Assembly: GCA_934446465.1 (NCBI GenBank)
Contig: CAKSEF010000013.1
Span: forward strand, 1 to 33,857
DNA from: an uncultured Oscillospiraceae bacterium
Lineage (GTDB): Bacteria; Bacillota; Clostridia; Oscillospirales; JAAYXM01
Direction: 5' to 3'
Length of the DNA stretch: 33,857 bases
Both the position numbers and the translations under genes were made by a program. The notes beneath the pieces are model-generated. The model was given only the letters and a program-made list of their open reading frames with translations. It had not been told where the DNA came from and did not search any database. Below, in pieces: positions 16,497 through 25,036 of the stretch. Numbering within the stretch: the stretch's first letter is position 1; each line of letters begins with the position of its first letter.

Positions 16497-18971
16497 CTAA
16501 ATATCCGTAGAATTTATATCGGGGATTATCCCGAATTTTTTGTTTTGTTTATTTGCAAGAAAATCTCTTATGATCTGCGAAACAAGATTTCTCGCACGTC
16601 TTGTGTTTTTCATCCTTAATATAATATTGTACCTGTATTTTCCGCTGATTTTCACTATTGAGGCAGGCGCGGGGCCGAGAATTTTCACCCTCATTCCTCT
16701 GTATTTGCTTGAAAGCGCAAAATCTATTCTTTCGCGGAGTCTTGCGGCTGCCTTAAATGTTTCAATTTCTGAATCTCCCGTTACCATCAGTGAAAAAACG
16801 TCTGAAAACGGCGGCAGCGCACGCGCTTTGCGGAGTTCCAGCTCTTCCGTAAGAAATCTGCCGAAATTCTGCTCGGAGGCGCTTCTTATAATCGGATTTG
16901 ACGGGCAATATGTTTGAATAACCGCCCTTCCGTTTTTATCCCCCCGGCCTGCACGTCCGATAACCTGAGTTATAAGAGAAAATGTATTTTCTGCTGATTT
17001 ATAACACTCATTATAGATAGCCTGGTCGGCATTTATGACACCTACAAGCGTTACATTTTCAAAGTCAAGCCCCTTTGTTATCATTTGTGTACCGAGAAGA
17101 ATCGGTACGTTTTCTTCTTTAAACCGCGTAAGCAGCTTTTCGTGTGAATCCTTCCCGGACGTGGTGTCCGCATCCATTCTTATAACCTCCGTGCCGGGGA
17201 AAATCGTTTTAATTTCATCTTCTACGCGCTGTGTTCCGCACCCGACAAATTGAAGTTTTTCTCCGCAATTCGGGCACTTATCCGGCAGTTTCTGCGAGTA
17301 TCCGCAATGATGGCACATAAGCCGTGAGTTTTTTGAATGATAAACGAGTGGGATACTGCAATTCGGACATCCTGGAACTTCCCCGCAAGTGCCGCAAAGC
17401 ACATACTTGCTTGCCCCGCGTCTGTTAAGAAACAGTATTGTCTGCTCCCCGCGGGTCAGGTTTTCGGCTATCTCGCTTCGCAATTCACTGCCTAACGCCG
17501 AATCATTTCCGCCCGCAAGGGATTTTCTCATGTCAGAAACGATGACCTTCGGCAAAGGCTTTGCGTTATATCTCTTCGCAATCATACGTAGATTATATTT
17601 TCCCGTATGCGTGCTGTACATACTCTCCACAGACGGCGTTGCAGAACCGAGCAACAAAAATGCACTTTCGGATACGCACCTGAATTTTGCCACCTCACGG
17701 GTGCTGTATCTCGGGTTCGAGGATGATTTATATGTATCCTCATGTTCTTCGTCAATGATGATGATTCCGATGTTTTCAAGCGGTGCAAAAATAGCCGAAC
17801 GCGTTCCGATAACCACATCCACATCGCCGTTTTTTATTCTTCGCCACTCGTCATACCGTTCGCCTACAGAAAGTCCGCTGTGCAGAACAGCCGTTCCATC
17901 GCCGAAATATGAATACACGAGCGAAAGAAGCTGGGGCGTGAGAGCTATTTCAGGCACGAGAAGAATAGCTTTCTTCCCGTTATGAATAACGTCTTCAATC
18001 AATTTAAAATAAACAAAGGTTTTTCCGCTCCCCGTAACTCCGTATAATAACGTGCACGAGGGAGTTTTCTTCATGTCCTCGGAAATATCGTTATAAGCAT
18101 CCTGTTGTTCATAGTTAAGATTTATAGTGAAACCCGAGCGTACTCCTCCGCGTTTGGGGCGTCTGTAAACTTCGGTATTTTCAAAATCTATTACTCCGTT
18201 TTTCCTGAGCGTATTTATCTGCGAGACTGTGATACCCGTGAAATACCTCAATTCTTTCACCGATGCCGCACCGATATCGCAGAGCATCATAAGCGTTTCG
18301 CACACAGCCGCGCGCGGGTGTTTCCTCTCGATATATGACAGGACATCGTCCCGTGTGTAAACAAGCCGTATTATGCGTTCGGTTTTCTCTGACACATTTC
18401 TCACACATGTCTCGGAAATTTCAAGCATACCTTCGTTAAAAAGCGCAGAGACAGTCTTTTTTACGCACTCCTCACCATACAATTCAGAGAGTTCCTTAAA
18501 AGTAGGTTTGGGTGAGTTGGATATATACCCTGCAATCTCTTTCCCGTTTTCCGATTTACCGACGAGCTTCTTTGCCTCGTTTAAGTCAAATTTTCCCGAT
18601 GGAGTATAGACATAATCGAATTTATGCCACACACCTGTCGGGAGCATTACCCTCGCCGCATCAAAGAATGTGCAAAAATACTGCTCACGCATCCAAATGG
18701 CGAGTTTAAGCATATTTTCATTTAACACAGGTTCTAAATCCAACACTTCAAGAATCGGCTTCAGCTTAATACCCAAATGCCCGTCATCGGCTTCTGAGAC
18801 CTTCAGGACTATGCCGTCGGCACGCCTTATTCCGCGTCCGAAAGAAACCCGGACTCTGACTCCGGGTTTAACGGCATCGCGCAATGCGTCAGGTATTGCA
18901 TATTCGTACGGCTTATCGATGAGATAAGTTGCCGCTTCAACAACAACTAATGCAGAAAGCCTCTGACTCAC
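16497..18971 (-). CDS. priA: Primosomal protein N' (replication restart helicase PriA)
   Basis: This 824-aa SF2 helicase reloads the replisome at stalled forks. An N-terminal DNA-binding domain (about 1-115) is followed by a helicase core with Walker A GVTGSGKT (311-318), DEEH in IIIIDEEHEDTYKSS, and LLGSATPS. Paired zinc-binding cysteines then follow (CGTCGEVPGCPNCS, CHHCG, CPNCGEKL), with TQMITKGLDF and QVIGRAGRGDKNG further on. The start is GTG at 18971, with AAAGG about 9 nt upstream, 20 nt after rpoZ. The common neighbour coaBC is missing. Confidence 0.97.
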   Translation of the reverse strand: MSQRLSALVVVEAATYLIDKPYEYAIPDALRDAVKPGVRVRVSFGRGIRRADGIVLKVSEADDGHLGIKLKPILEVLDLEPVLNENMLKLAIWMREQYFCTFFDAARVMLPTGVWHKFDYVYTPSGKFDLNEAKKLVGKSENGKEIAGYISNSPKPTFKELSELYGEECVKKTVSALFNEGMLEISETCVRNVSEKTERIIRLVYTRDDVLSYIERKHPRAAVCETLMMLCDIGAASVKELRYFTGITVSQINTLRKNGVIDFENTEVYRRPKRGGVRSGFTINLNYEQQDAYNDISEDMKKTPSCTLLYGVTGSGKTFVYFKLIEDVIHNGKKAILLVPEIALTPQLLSLVYSYFGDGTAVLHSGLSVGERYDEWRRIKNGDVDVVIGTRSAIFAPLENIGIIIIDEEHEDTYKSSSNPRYSTREVAKFRCVSESAFLLLGSATPSVESMYSTHTGKYNLRMIAKRYNAKPLPKVIVSDMRKSLAGGNDSALGSELRSEIAENLTRGEQTILFLNRRGASKYVLCGTCGEVPGCPNCSIPLVYHSKNSRLMCHHCGYSQKLPDKCPNCGEKLQFVGCGTQRVEDEIKTIFPGTEVIRMDADTTSGKDSHEKLLTRFKEENVPILLGTQMITKGLDFENVTLVGVINADQAIYNECYKSAENTFSLITQVIGRAGRGDKNGRAVIQTYCPSNPIIRSASEQNFGRFLTEELELRKARALPPFSDVFSLMVTGDSEIETFKAAARLRERIDFALSSKYRGMRVKILGPAPASIVKISGKYRYNIILRMKNTRRARNLVSQIIRDFLANKQNKKFGIIPDINSTDI

Positions 18972-18991
18972 AAATATCTACCTTTCAGGAG

Positions 18992-19186
18992 TTATTCTTC
19001 CACAGCCGAAAGTTTATCTTCAGCTATCTCTTTTACCGCGAGACTGACGGGTTTTTCGGGAAGCTCAATACCGTTTTCTTCTGCGTCTTCCGCAATTTCT
19101 CTCGCACGGCGTGCCGTGAGATTAACGAGAAGGTATCTACCGTTGACCTTTTTGAGAAGTTCTCCCATAGACGGATAAAGTAACAT
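18992..19186 (-). CDS. rpoZ: RNA polymerase omega subunit
   Basis: This short 64-aa omega protein, an RNA polymerase assembly factor, begins MLLYPSMGELLKKVNGRYLL. The core NLTARRAREIAEDAEENG is the conserved helical block, and EKPVSLAVKEIAEDKL follows. GGAGG lies 9 nt before the ATG. Its place between remA and priA supports the call. The short length is normal in Clostridia. Confidence 0.93.
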   Translation of the reverse strand: MLLYPSMGELLKKVNGRYLLVNLTARRAREIAEDAEENGIELPEKPVSLAVKEIAEDKLSAVEE

Positions 19187-19222
19187 TTTTCAATTCCTCC
19201 AAATAATTAAAATTCAACACAA

Positions 19223-19492
19223 CTAATCTTCCGAATCGTATTCGTTTTCCTGTACGTCCTTTCCGTTGACTCTGCTTGAGATTGAAACGGGAAGCAGTGC
19301 CGAAAGCACGATATGGTCGCTGTCCATTATTATTACGGCGCGCGTTTTTCGCCCGTAAGATGCGTCAATCAGCATTCCCCGCTCTTTTGCCTCCTGCACT
19401 ATACGTTTAATCGGAGCGGATTCAGGACTGACAATCGTGATAATTCTCTCTGCGGAAACCATATTTCCGAACCCTATATTTATCAGCTTCAC
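19223..19492 (-). CDS. remA: Extracellular matrix regulator RemA-like (DUF370)
   Basis: This 89-aa small DNA-binding protein (RemA/DUF370) begins MKLINIGFGNMVSAERIITIV. SPESAPIKRIVQEAKERGM and DASYGRKTRAVIIMDSDHIV are diagnostic. In Bacillus RemA activates matrix and osmoprotection genes; its role here is unknown. The start is GTG at 19492, with GGGAGG 8 nt upstream. It follows yicC closely, but the gene normally next, gmk, is not here; only 36 nt separate it from rpoZ. Confidence 0.95.
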   Translation of the reverse strand: MKLINIGFGNMVSAERIITIVSPESAPIKRIVQEAKERGMLIDASYGRKTRAVIIMDSDHIVLSALLPVSISSRVNGKDVQENEYDSED

Positions 19493-19509
19493 AAATTCAG
19501 CCTCCCGAC

Positions 19510-20388
19510 CTATTCGATATTTTGAACCTGTTCACGGATTTTTTCTATCTCGGATTTCATGTCTACCACTATTGATGTAAGTTCAAGGTCGTTTGCCTTT
19601 GAGCCTATTGTGTTTACCTCGCGGTTAAGCTCCTGAACGAGAAAATCGAGCTTTCGGCCGATTGCGCCGCCGTTATTTATCATATCTCTAAACTGCGACA
19701 CATGGCTATGCAGACGCACAGTTTCCTCCGCAACCGCCGTCTTATCGGCAAACAAAGCTGCCTCGGTAAGTATTCTCTGCGGGTCTACAGCGACAGAATC
19801 AAGTATCTCCTTCATTCGCGTTTCAAGCTTTATCCTATATTCTTCAACACATTTCGGCGAACGCTCTTCCACGTCATTTGTTCTTTTCTCAAGGTAGTCG
19901 AGCCTTGAAAGAATGTCGTCCGCAAGCCTTGCACCCTCATTTACTCTCATCTCGGAATGATTCTTCAGAGCCTTGCCGAGCACTTCCAGAATATCAGCCT
20001 TAACTTCATTCTCATCTATTTCCTGCTTTTCTACCGATATTACGTCCGGGATTCTAAGTGCCTCATACACCGAAAGCTTCCCGCCCATACCAAAATTCTT
20101 CTTGAGGCTTTTAATTGCGTCAAGGTATGCAGACAGAAGCGGGCGGTTAATGTTAATTTTTACGCTCTCGGCGTCTGACGAATCGACCGTAACAAATACA
20201 TCGGTCTTTCCCCTTGCGACGCTCTTCGAAACTTCGCTCTTTATTGCGTCATCCAAAAAAGAGTATGCGCGCGGAGACTTTACCGTACAGTCAAGATATC
20301 TGTGGTTTACCGAACGTACCTCTATCGTAATTCTGCGGTTGTGCAACGTATCCGAGGCACGGCCGTATCCTGTCATGCTCCTCACCAT
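19510..20388 (-). CDS. YicC/YloC family endoribonuclease
   Basis: This 292-aa protein has the YicC N-terminal domain (MVRSMTGYGRAS, then EVRSVNHRYLD) and the DUF1732 C-terminal domain (GRKLDFLVQELNREVNTIG, SKANDLELTSIVVDMKSEIE). YicC-type proteins are RNases that affect sRNA and mRNA turnover. The start ATG at 20388 has AAGGAGA 8 nt upstream. It is the first gene of a 15-gene run and has a strong promoter at 20427-20456. Confidence 0.95.
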   Translation of the reverse strand: MVRSMTGYGRASDTLHNRRITIEVRSVNHRYLDCTVKSPRAYSFLDDAIKSEVSKSVARGKTDVFVTVDSSDAESVKININRPLLSAYLDAIKSLKKNFGMGGKLSVYEALRIPDVISVEKQEIDENEVKADILEVLGKALKNHSEMRVNEGARLADDILSRLDYLEKRTNDVEERSPKCVEEYRIKLETRMKEILDSVAVDPQRILTEAALFADKTAVAEETVRLHSHVSQFRDMINNGGAIGRKLDFLVQELNREVNTIGSKANDLELTSIVVDMKSEIEKIREQVQNIE

Positions 20389-20426
20389 GTCTATGCTCTC
20401 CTTACATATTGTCTTGCTAAATGTAT

Positions 20427-20456
20427 ATTATATCAATTTTTTGTTGTCTTTGTCAA
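20427..20456 (-). promoter_or_regulatory. Strong sigma-A promoter of the yicC-to-radA operon
   Basis: On the minus strand TTGACA (20451-20456) and TATAAT (20427-20432) are both perfect consensus, 18 nt apart, with a TG one base before the -10. The predicted start is near 20420, giving a leader of about 30 nt before yicC. The TGA stop of the upstream membrane-protein gene (20453-20455) lies within the -35. Confidence 0.8.
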
Positions 20457-20971
20457 CGCAATCCGCTCTTACGTATTTTTGTTATGTACAAAAACAGAAG
20501 ACGTTTCAGGCATATGTCATATAGAATAAATACCGCATTGTACAGAACCGCAGTTAAAATCAACTCGCCCTTTCCGACAAATTCCAATATGCCGAGTATT
20601 TTTCCCGCTATAATAAAAAACAGAAGGAATACAAAATTTGCGGCAAAAATCTTCAGTGCCCAGCATATTGCGGGGTTCTTAATACGCTCGATCAGAGATT
20701 TTAGCATCGGATAGTGTCCGAACATAAGCACATATATAAGAGCAATCTCTTTATCCGCAGCAAGCAAAAGTACAAGAATTGACGACGCTATATATGAAAT
20801 TGCGGAATATTTATACCCGCACTCCGCAAGCAGAACCGCAGAGCTTACGCCGGCTATTGCAACGAGTGAAACCGAAAGCGTCGGAAAGAAAGAAGCAATA
20901 ATGCAGATAGCCGAAGCAACAGCGGTAAACATTGCCGACAGCGCGAGTTTTTTTATATTTCCGTTTGTCAT
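20453..20971 (-). CDS. Small multi-pass membrane protein, unknown
   Basis: This 172-aa hydrophobic protein starts at the ATG at 20971 (MTNGNIKKLALSAMFTAV), which overlaps the TGA of the J-protein gene as ATGA. I prefer this to a longer reading that would run into that gene. About five membrane segments are visible: residues 10-28, 31-47, 53-75, 108-130 and 140-160. The N-terminus (KKLALSAMFTAVASAICIIA) resembles that of ECF transporter S-components, but no ligand motif allows a substrate call. It ends the cdaA operon. Confidence 0.7.
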   Translation of the reverse strand: MTNGNIKKLALSAMFTAVASAICIIASFFPTLSVSLVAIAGVSSAVLLAECGYKYSAISYIASSILVLLLAADKEIALIYVLMFGHYPMLKSLIERIKNPAICWALKIFAANFVFLLFFIIAGKILGILEFVGKGELILTAVLYNAVFILYDICLKRLLFLYITKIRKSGLR

Positions 20972-21540
20972 CGGAACAGACCGCCGCCGCAGCAGTTGCA
21001 CAAGCAATCCGCGCACATAAGGCTTGTACAGCAATCACATGGGTCTACTCCTGTTTGACCGCCGCCCGCATTCCTTCCGAACACACTCAATCTCTGAAGG
21101 GCTTCCCTGTACTCGGGATTTGACGGTTCCATTGAGCACGCGTTTGAAATATACCTTCTCGCTTCATCGTACCAGCCCTTGCGAATCATAGTGCTCCCCA
21201 TAAGAAAGTTCCATTCCGCATCGTGAACCGCAATTTGAGCGAGGAGCGATTCCGCTGTCTGAATATCTCCGTTAATTATTGCCCTGCGAATTTCGGGGTA
21301 CGTCGGATTTGATGTATTTCCGCCGTTATACGCACTTCCTCCGCCGTTGTTTTCCCTGAGTCTCACTATTGTGTCGTATGCTTCGTTTATCTCCTTCATC
21401 TTCTCATCCGCAAGTTCGGAAAGAGGGTTATTGACATAATTGTCTGGATGATACTTTTTTGCAAGACTTCTGTATGCTTTTTTTATTTCGTCCGTATCGG
21501 CATTTGGAGAAACACCGAGAACTTTGTACGGGTCAGTCAT
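20968..21540 (-). CDS. Short J-domain (DnaJ-like) protein with cysteine-rich tail
   Basis: This 190-aa protein begins with a canonical J domain (MTDPYKVLGVSPNADTDEIK, HPD at 31-33, residues 1-66), which stimulates an Hsp70 partner. A Gly/Asn-rich linker and a helical TPR-like stretch follow (about 80-150, ESLLAQIAVHDAEWNFLMGS). A remarkable C-terminus CDCCTSLMCADCLCNCCGG has nine cysteines. I start at 21540, where AAAGGAG precedes the ATG by 6 nt; a longer in-frame reading would overlap the DUF5685 gene. DUF5685 and J-protein genes are often adjacent in Clostridia, so they probably work together. Confidence 0.88.
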   Translation of the reverse strand: MTDPYKVLGVSPNADTDEIKKAYRSLAKKYHPDNYVNNPLSELADEKMKEINEAYDTIVRLRENNGGGSAYNGGNTSNPTYPEIRRAIINGDIQTAESLLAQIAVHDAEWNFLMGSTMIRKGWYDEARRYISNACSMEPSNPEYREALQRLSVFGRNAGGGQTGVDPCDCCTSLMCADCLCNCCGGGLFR

Positions 21541-21541
21541 T

Positions 21542-22387
21542 TTAGACTCCTTTATCAATAATTTTTTTAACAGACATCCGCATACCAAACTGAAGTATGT
21601 TTTTAATTACCGCATCGTTTACAGTCTTTTCATCTGCAATGAGATTAAAGTCCGAAACAGCAGTATTTCGGCTCAATTCAAGCGTAGATAAAACGGAATC
21701 CGTTATGTCTTTGCCGAGTGGAAGCCTCTTTATGCCGTACCTTGACAGTATGGGGTTATATTCTTTGTTTTCCAAGTCGTCCGCCAAATCGTCGAGTGCG
21801 TCGATAATGTATATAAACCGCCCTGTATGATATAGAATTTCCCTGATTACTTCCGCATTTTCCAGTTTTCCGTCAGGAATTTCGGACAGAATTTTCGCAA
21901 ACTTATCCGCCGGCGCATCTATTGACGGTATATTTTCTTTTTCAAGCCTGCAAAGCTCGTCATACAGTGTTTTTGAATGTTCCGCATACTCGGGAACACA
22001 GCTTACTGCCCGGGCATACGGTCTTTTCATAACAAGTCTGCCTATGTGCGCAAAAATTCGCTTAATCAGTTTTCTTTCATCCTTTGTGTCATCGCAAAGC
22101 TTTAGATATGTGAGCACTACCGAAATATCGGCACAGCGCGCTATCGCCTCTGAGCGGATGCACGTTTTTTTCCTCAAAGAACAAATACAGCGATGACTTT
22201 CGGCTTCGCATTTATATGACGGCATCATGAGGAGCGCGGCGAAAACAAAATCGTAATTAAGTGCAAAGCTTGACAATAATCCGTACCGCTTTCTTAACGC
22301 ATGGCAAAGCCCGCAATACACCGCGCGGTAGTATTCGTACTCTTTAAACTTTAATTCGCATTTTTGAGGACGTATATATCCAAACAT
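21542..22387 (-). CDS. DUF5685 family protein
   Basis: This 281-aa protein has the DUF5685 N-terminus MFGYIRPQKCELKFKEYEYY, followed by YCGLCHALRKRYG. More cysteines lie at CRSRKKTC-like positions (HRCICSLRKKTC, about residues 87-98). The remainder is helical, with DDTKDERK and DALDDLADDLENKEYNPI resembling the Asp-rich helices of trans-prenyltransferase-like folds. The function is not established. The paired CxxC elements suggest metal binding. It begins 9 nt after the RseC-like gene and ends 1 nt before the J-protein gene. Confidence 0.88.
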   Translation of the reverse strand: MFGYIRPQKCELKFKEYEYYRAVYCGLCHALRKRYGLLSSFALNYDFVFAALLMMPSYKCEAESHRCICSLRKKTCIRSEAIARCADISVVLTYLKLCDDTKDERKLIKRIFAHIGRLVMKRPYARAVSCVPEYAEHSKTLYDELCRLEKENIPSIDAPADKFAKILSEIPDGKLENAEVIREILYHTGRFIYIIDALDDLADDLENKEYNPILSRYGIKRLPLGKDITDSVLSTLELSRNTAVSDFNLIADEKTVNDAVIKNILQFGMRMSVKKIIDKGV

Positions 22388-22396
22388 ATCTTAAAG

Positions 22397-22816
22397 CTAT
22401 TTACTACTCCTTATCACAGCTACGACATTCAGGGTGGGACGTTTCTTTGAAAGAGCATTATTTATTGCCCTTATAACAAAAAACGAAACACCCAAACCAA
22501 GGGCACCGCATATAATGGTAACTCCCTCAGACGCGCCGAGTGCGCTTGCTGTTATACACAGTGCAATCATGAGAAGTGTCGGCAGCAGGTATACAGCGCA
22601 AACAAGGCGCAAGACTTCGCTTGTCGGCGTTTCAACACTTACCAAATCGCCCTCGCACGCATCGCAGAGATTGTCTGCGATTGCATTCACTTCCACATTC
22701 TTCTCGGAACATCCTCCGCACGATGCGCAGTTTTTTCCGCACGAGGATTCACGTATTACGGAAACGAGAGCTTTGCCTTCGGGCAGTATTTTTTTCACTT
22801 TAGCGTATTGTGTCAT
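22397..22816 (-). CDS. RseC/MucC family (SoxR-reducing system) membrane protein
   Basis: This 139-aa protein has a cysteine-cluster N-terminal domain (CGKNCASCGGC, residues about 26-36, then DNLCDACEGD) followed by two membrane segments (about 67-92 and 95-117). This is the RseC/MucC layout. In proteobacteria the family acts in SoxR reduction or sigma-E control; in Clostridia its role is unclear, and it often sits near Rnf or redox genes. Here it lies between cdaR and the DUF5685 gene, with 9-nt gaps either side. Confidence 0.88.
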   Translation of the reverse strand: MTQYAKVKKILPEGKALVSVIRESSCGKNCASCGGCSEKNVEVNAIADNLCDACEGDLVSVETPTSEVLRLVCAVYLLPTLLMIALCITASALGASEGVTIICGALGLGVSFFVIRAINNALSKKRPTLNVVAVIRSSK

Positions 22817-22825
22817 ACAAACCTC

Positions 22826-24058
22826 TTATTTTACCTCTGCATATATTACATAGCTGTCCGCGTTTGCAACAGCCGTATCATTCACCCCGTCAACCTGTAT
22901 TCTTACACTGATTGGATGAGTTCCGCGGCTGAGCACTGTAGACTGCAGGTCGGCGATTGCGCGGACGTTGCTTGAGTTTACCTTTTCCAGAGTTTCGGCC
23001 GTTCCCAATATATTGACATTGAGACTCGTCGTAAGCGGACGAATTTTATATCCCGCCGGAAGCGTATATGTGTTAATAAGCTCAATCAGAGATGTTTTTA
23101 CTGTTTTCATTTTCAAGCCGTTTAAGCTGATATCCGCCGCCGCGGAAATGTCTCCGCTGAGGTTAATTATGCCGTCCGGCATCGTTATTGTAAAGTTCCG
23201 CTCTGTTTTCTGTGAAATTTCCGATATGTTTACCGAGCCGATTGTTATGCTCGAAAGCTGTTCGATTGCACTTTCATCTCCCGCTACCTGAATTGTCGCG
23301 GGTTCAATTGAATAATCCACATACTTCTTAAATGTATCCCCGCCCTGTATTTCAAGCGCGAGCGGAACTGTTTTTGTTTTCAAAATCGGGATGGTAACAT
23401 CTATCGCGTCGGCATCGGCCTCAACCGAAGAAGATTTAAGGAGATTGCCGTCAACATCATAGAACGAATATTCCATTTTCCCCGAAATTGTGGATTTTAA
23501 ACCTTTTTGCGCAATATTTATCTGAGCATATGAAATTCTATCCACATTTTCTTGAAGTCCGAAAATTTTAAGCTCCTTCGGATTCATCGTAATGCCGTTC
23601 TTATCAACGACATATCCGTCAGCCGCGAGCTCGTCCGTGTTAAGCTTAATCGGCACCAAATTTATATCTTCCTCATCAAACTTAACCAAGAGCTTCTGCG
23701 GATACTTGTTCTTCAGCGTATATTGCGGTGATGGGAGCGTTATGGTATACGGAAGCTCATAAGTTCCCGCGCTGTTTACCTTCGACACGTCGACCTCAAC
23801 CTTAATATCAGACGCATTCAGCGAAATTATGTCGTTTCGTTTTGCCGATATTTCAACAGTAACCGAATAATCACCCACAACCATAAGGTTTTTGGATGTT
23901 GTCAATTCGGTGAGTCCGACAAACGTAGGCACCAGCGAGCGGTATTTTACGTCTTTTACGGAACCGTTTACACTGACAACGTAAACCCACAAAACTATTG
24001 CGATGAGGATTGACAGCGCTTTTGTAAGTACATTGCGTTTTTTCAGCCATTCAAGCAT
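22826..24058 (-). CDS. cdaR: YbbR-domain regulator of diadenylate cyclase (CdaR)
   Basis: This 410-aa protein has a single N-terminal membrane anchor (TKALSILIAIVLWVYVVSVN, residues about 12-31) and several extracytoplasmic YbbR repeats of about 80-90 residues each. CdaR interacts with and modulates CdaA. I chose the ATG at 24058 (MLEWLKKRN) because GGAGG lies 8 nt upstream; an in-frame TTG at 24073 overlaps that ribosome binding site. It starts 17 nt after the cdaA stop. The usual third gene glmM is not downstream. Confidence 0.93.
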   Translation of the reverse strand: MLEWLKKRNVLTKALSILIAIVLWVYVVSVNGSVKDVKYRSLVPTFVGLTELTTSKNLMVVGDYSVTVEISAKRNDIISLNASDIKVEVDVSKVNSAGTYELPYTITLPSPQYTLKNKYPQKLLVKFDEEDINLVPIKLNTDELAADGYVVDKNGITMNPKELKIFGLQENVDRISYAQINIAQKGLKSTISGKMEYSFYDVDGNLLKSSSVEADADAIDVTIPILKTKTVPLALEIQGGDTFKKYVDYSIEPATIQVAGDESAIEQLSSITIGSVNISEISQKTERNFTITMPDGIINLSGDISAAADISLNGLKMKTVKTSLIELINTYTLPAGYKIRPLTTSLNVNILGTAETLEKVNSSNVRAIADLQSTVLSRGTHPISVRIQVDGVNDTAVANADSYVIYAEVK

Positions 24059-24075
24059 TCTCAATACCTCCAAGT

Positions 24076-24930
24076 TCAGTCTTCCTTTTCCTTTTTATGC
24101 CCGAATATCGACAAAAAAAAGTTCGGTTTTTTGTCGTCTTCCTTTTTTGGCAGCAACTCATTTCTCAGCAGCTTGTCGAGCGTTTCCGGGGCGAGATGTC
24201 TTTTCAGCATACCGCCTATCGCCACCGAAATCGACCCTGTTTCTTCGGACACCACGACCACAACGGCATCGGAATTTTCGCTCATGCCTACAGCCGCGCG
24301 GTGCCTCGTTCCCAGCTGTTTACTGAGATTTGTATTCGGTGAAAGCGGCAAAACACAACCCGCAGCCGCCGCACGTCCGCCCTGAATTATGAGCGCGCCG
24401 TCATGCAGCGGAGCTTTCGGGTAAAAAATGTTCTTTAACAGTTCCGAATTTGCCGTTGCGTTTATTACGGTTCCCGTTTTCATTATATTCGTAAGCATAA
24501 TCTTCCTTTCAAAAACAATCAGTGCACCCGTGCGCGACCACGAAAGACTCTTGCAGGCGTTCACCGTCTGCTCTATTGCATATTCAAGCTCTGACGGAGC
24601 TCCCTCACGTTCAATGGAAATCTGAGTAAGCCATTTACTGCCTACCCGTTCAAGCGCACTGCGGAGTTCCGGCTGGAATACAACTACAAGCGCCAAAAGA
24701 CCTACCTGCATAGTATTCACAAGCAGGAAGTTCAAAACATTAAGGCCGAGCAAAGATGAAATCTGCGCGGCAGCGAGAAGAAGAATTACTCCCTTAACTA
24801 CCTGCCCTGCGTTAGTTCTCCGCGAAAAGGTAATAAGTTTGTAAACCAAATATGCGACTATTACGATGTCTACAATGTCCCAAATACCGAACACCGTTAT
24901 ATATTTTAAGAGCTGGTTTAAAATATCCAT
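24076..24930 (-). CDS. cdaA: Diadenylate cyclase CdaA
   Basis: This 284-aa membrane enzyme makes c-di-AMP from two ATP. Three membrane helices lie in the first 90 residues (IWDIVDIVIVAYLVYKLI, VVKGVILLLAAAQISSLLGL, MQVGLLALVVVFQPE). The DAC domain follows, with the catalytic LHDGALII (DGA 177-179) and GTRHRAA (207-213). I start at the ATG at 24930, with GGAAAGG 8 nt upstream; an in-frame GTG at 24939 overlaps that site. c-di-AMP controls potassium uptake, osmotic balance and wall homeostasis. Confidence 0.96.
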   Translation of the reverse strand: MDILNQLLKYITVFGIWDIVDIVIVAYLVYKLITFSRRTNAGQVVKGVILLLAAAQISSLLGLNVLNFLLVNTMQVGLLALVVVFQPELRSALERVGSKWLTQISIEREGAPSELEYAIEQTVNACKSLSWSRTGALIVFERKIMLTNIMKTGTVINATANSELLKNIFYPKAPLHDGALIIQGGRAAAAGCVLPLSPNTNLSKQLGTRHRAAVGMSENSDAVVVVVSEETGSISVAIGGMLKRHLAPETLDKLLRNELLPKKEDDKKPNFFLSIFGHKKEKED

Positions 24931-25036
24931 TGTACGCACCTTTCCACTTCATTTTCTATTTTTATATAATAACACATCTCAGCCCGTTTTGGAAATAGTT
25001 TTTTACTATTTTTATTTTAAGATAATTAAACACCCG

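Noticed and set aside
24960..25025. AT-only hairpin (AAATAGT/ACTATTT) between the desulfurase gene and cdaA
   Set aside because: It has only A-T pairs with little stability, so I do not call it a terminator; the cdaA promoter in this gap was also too weak to list.
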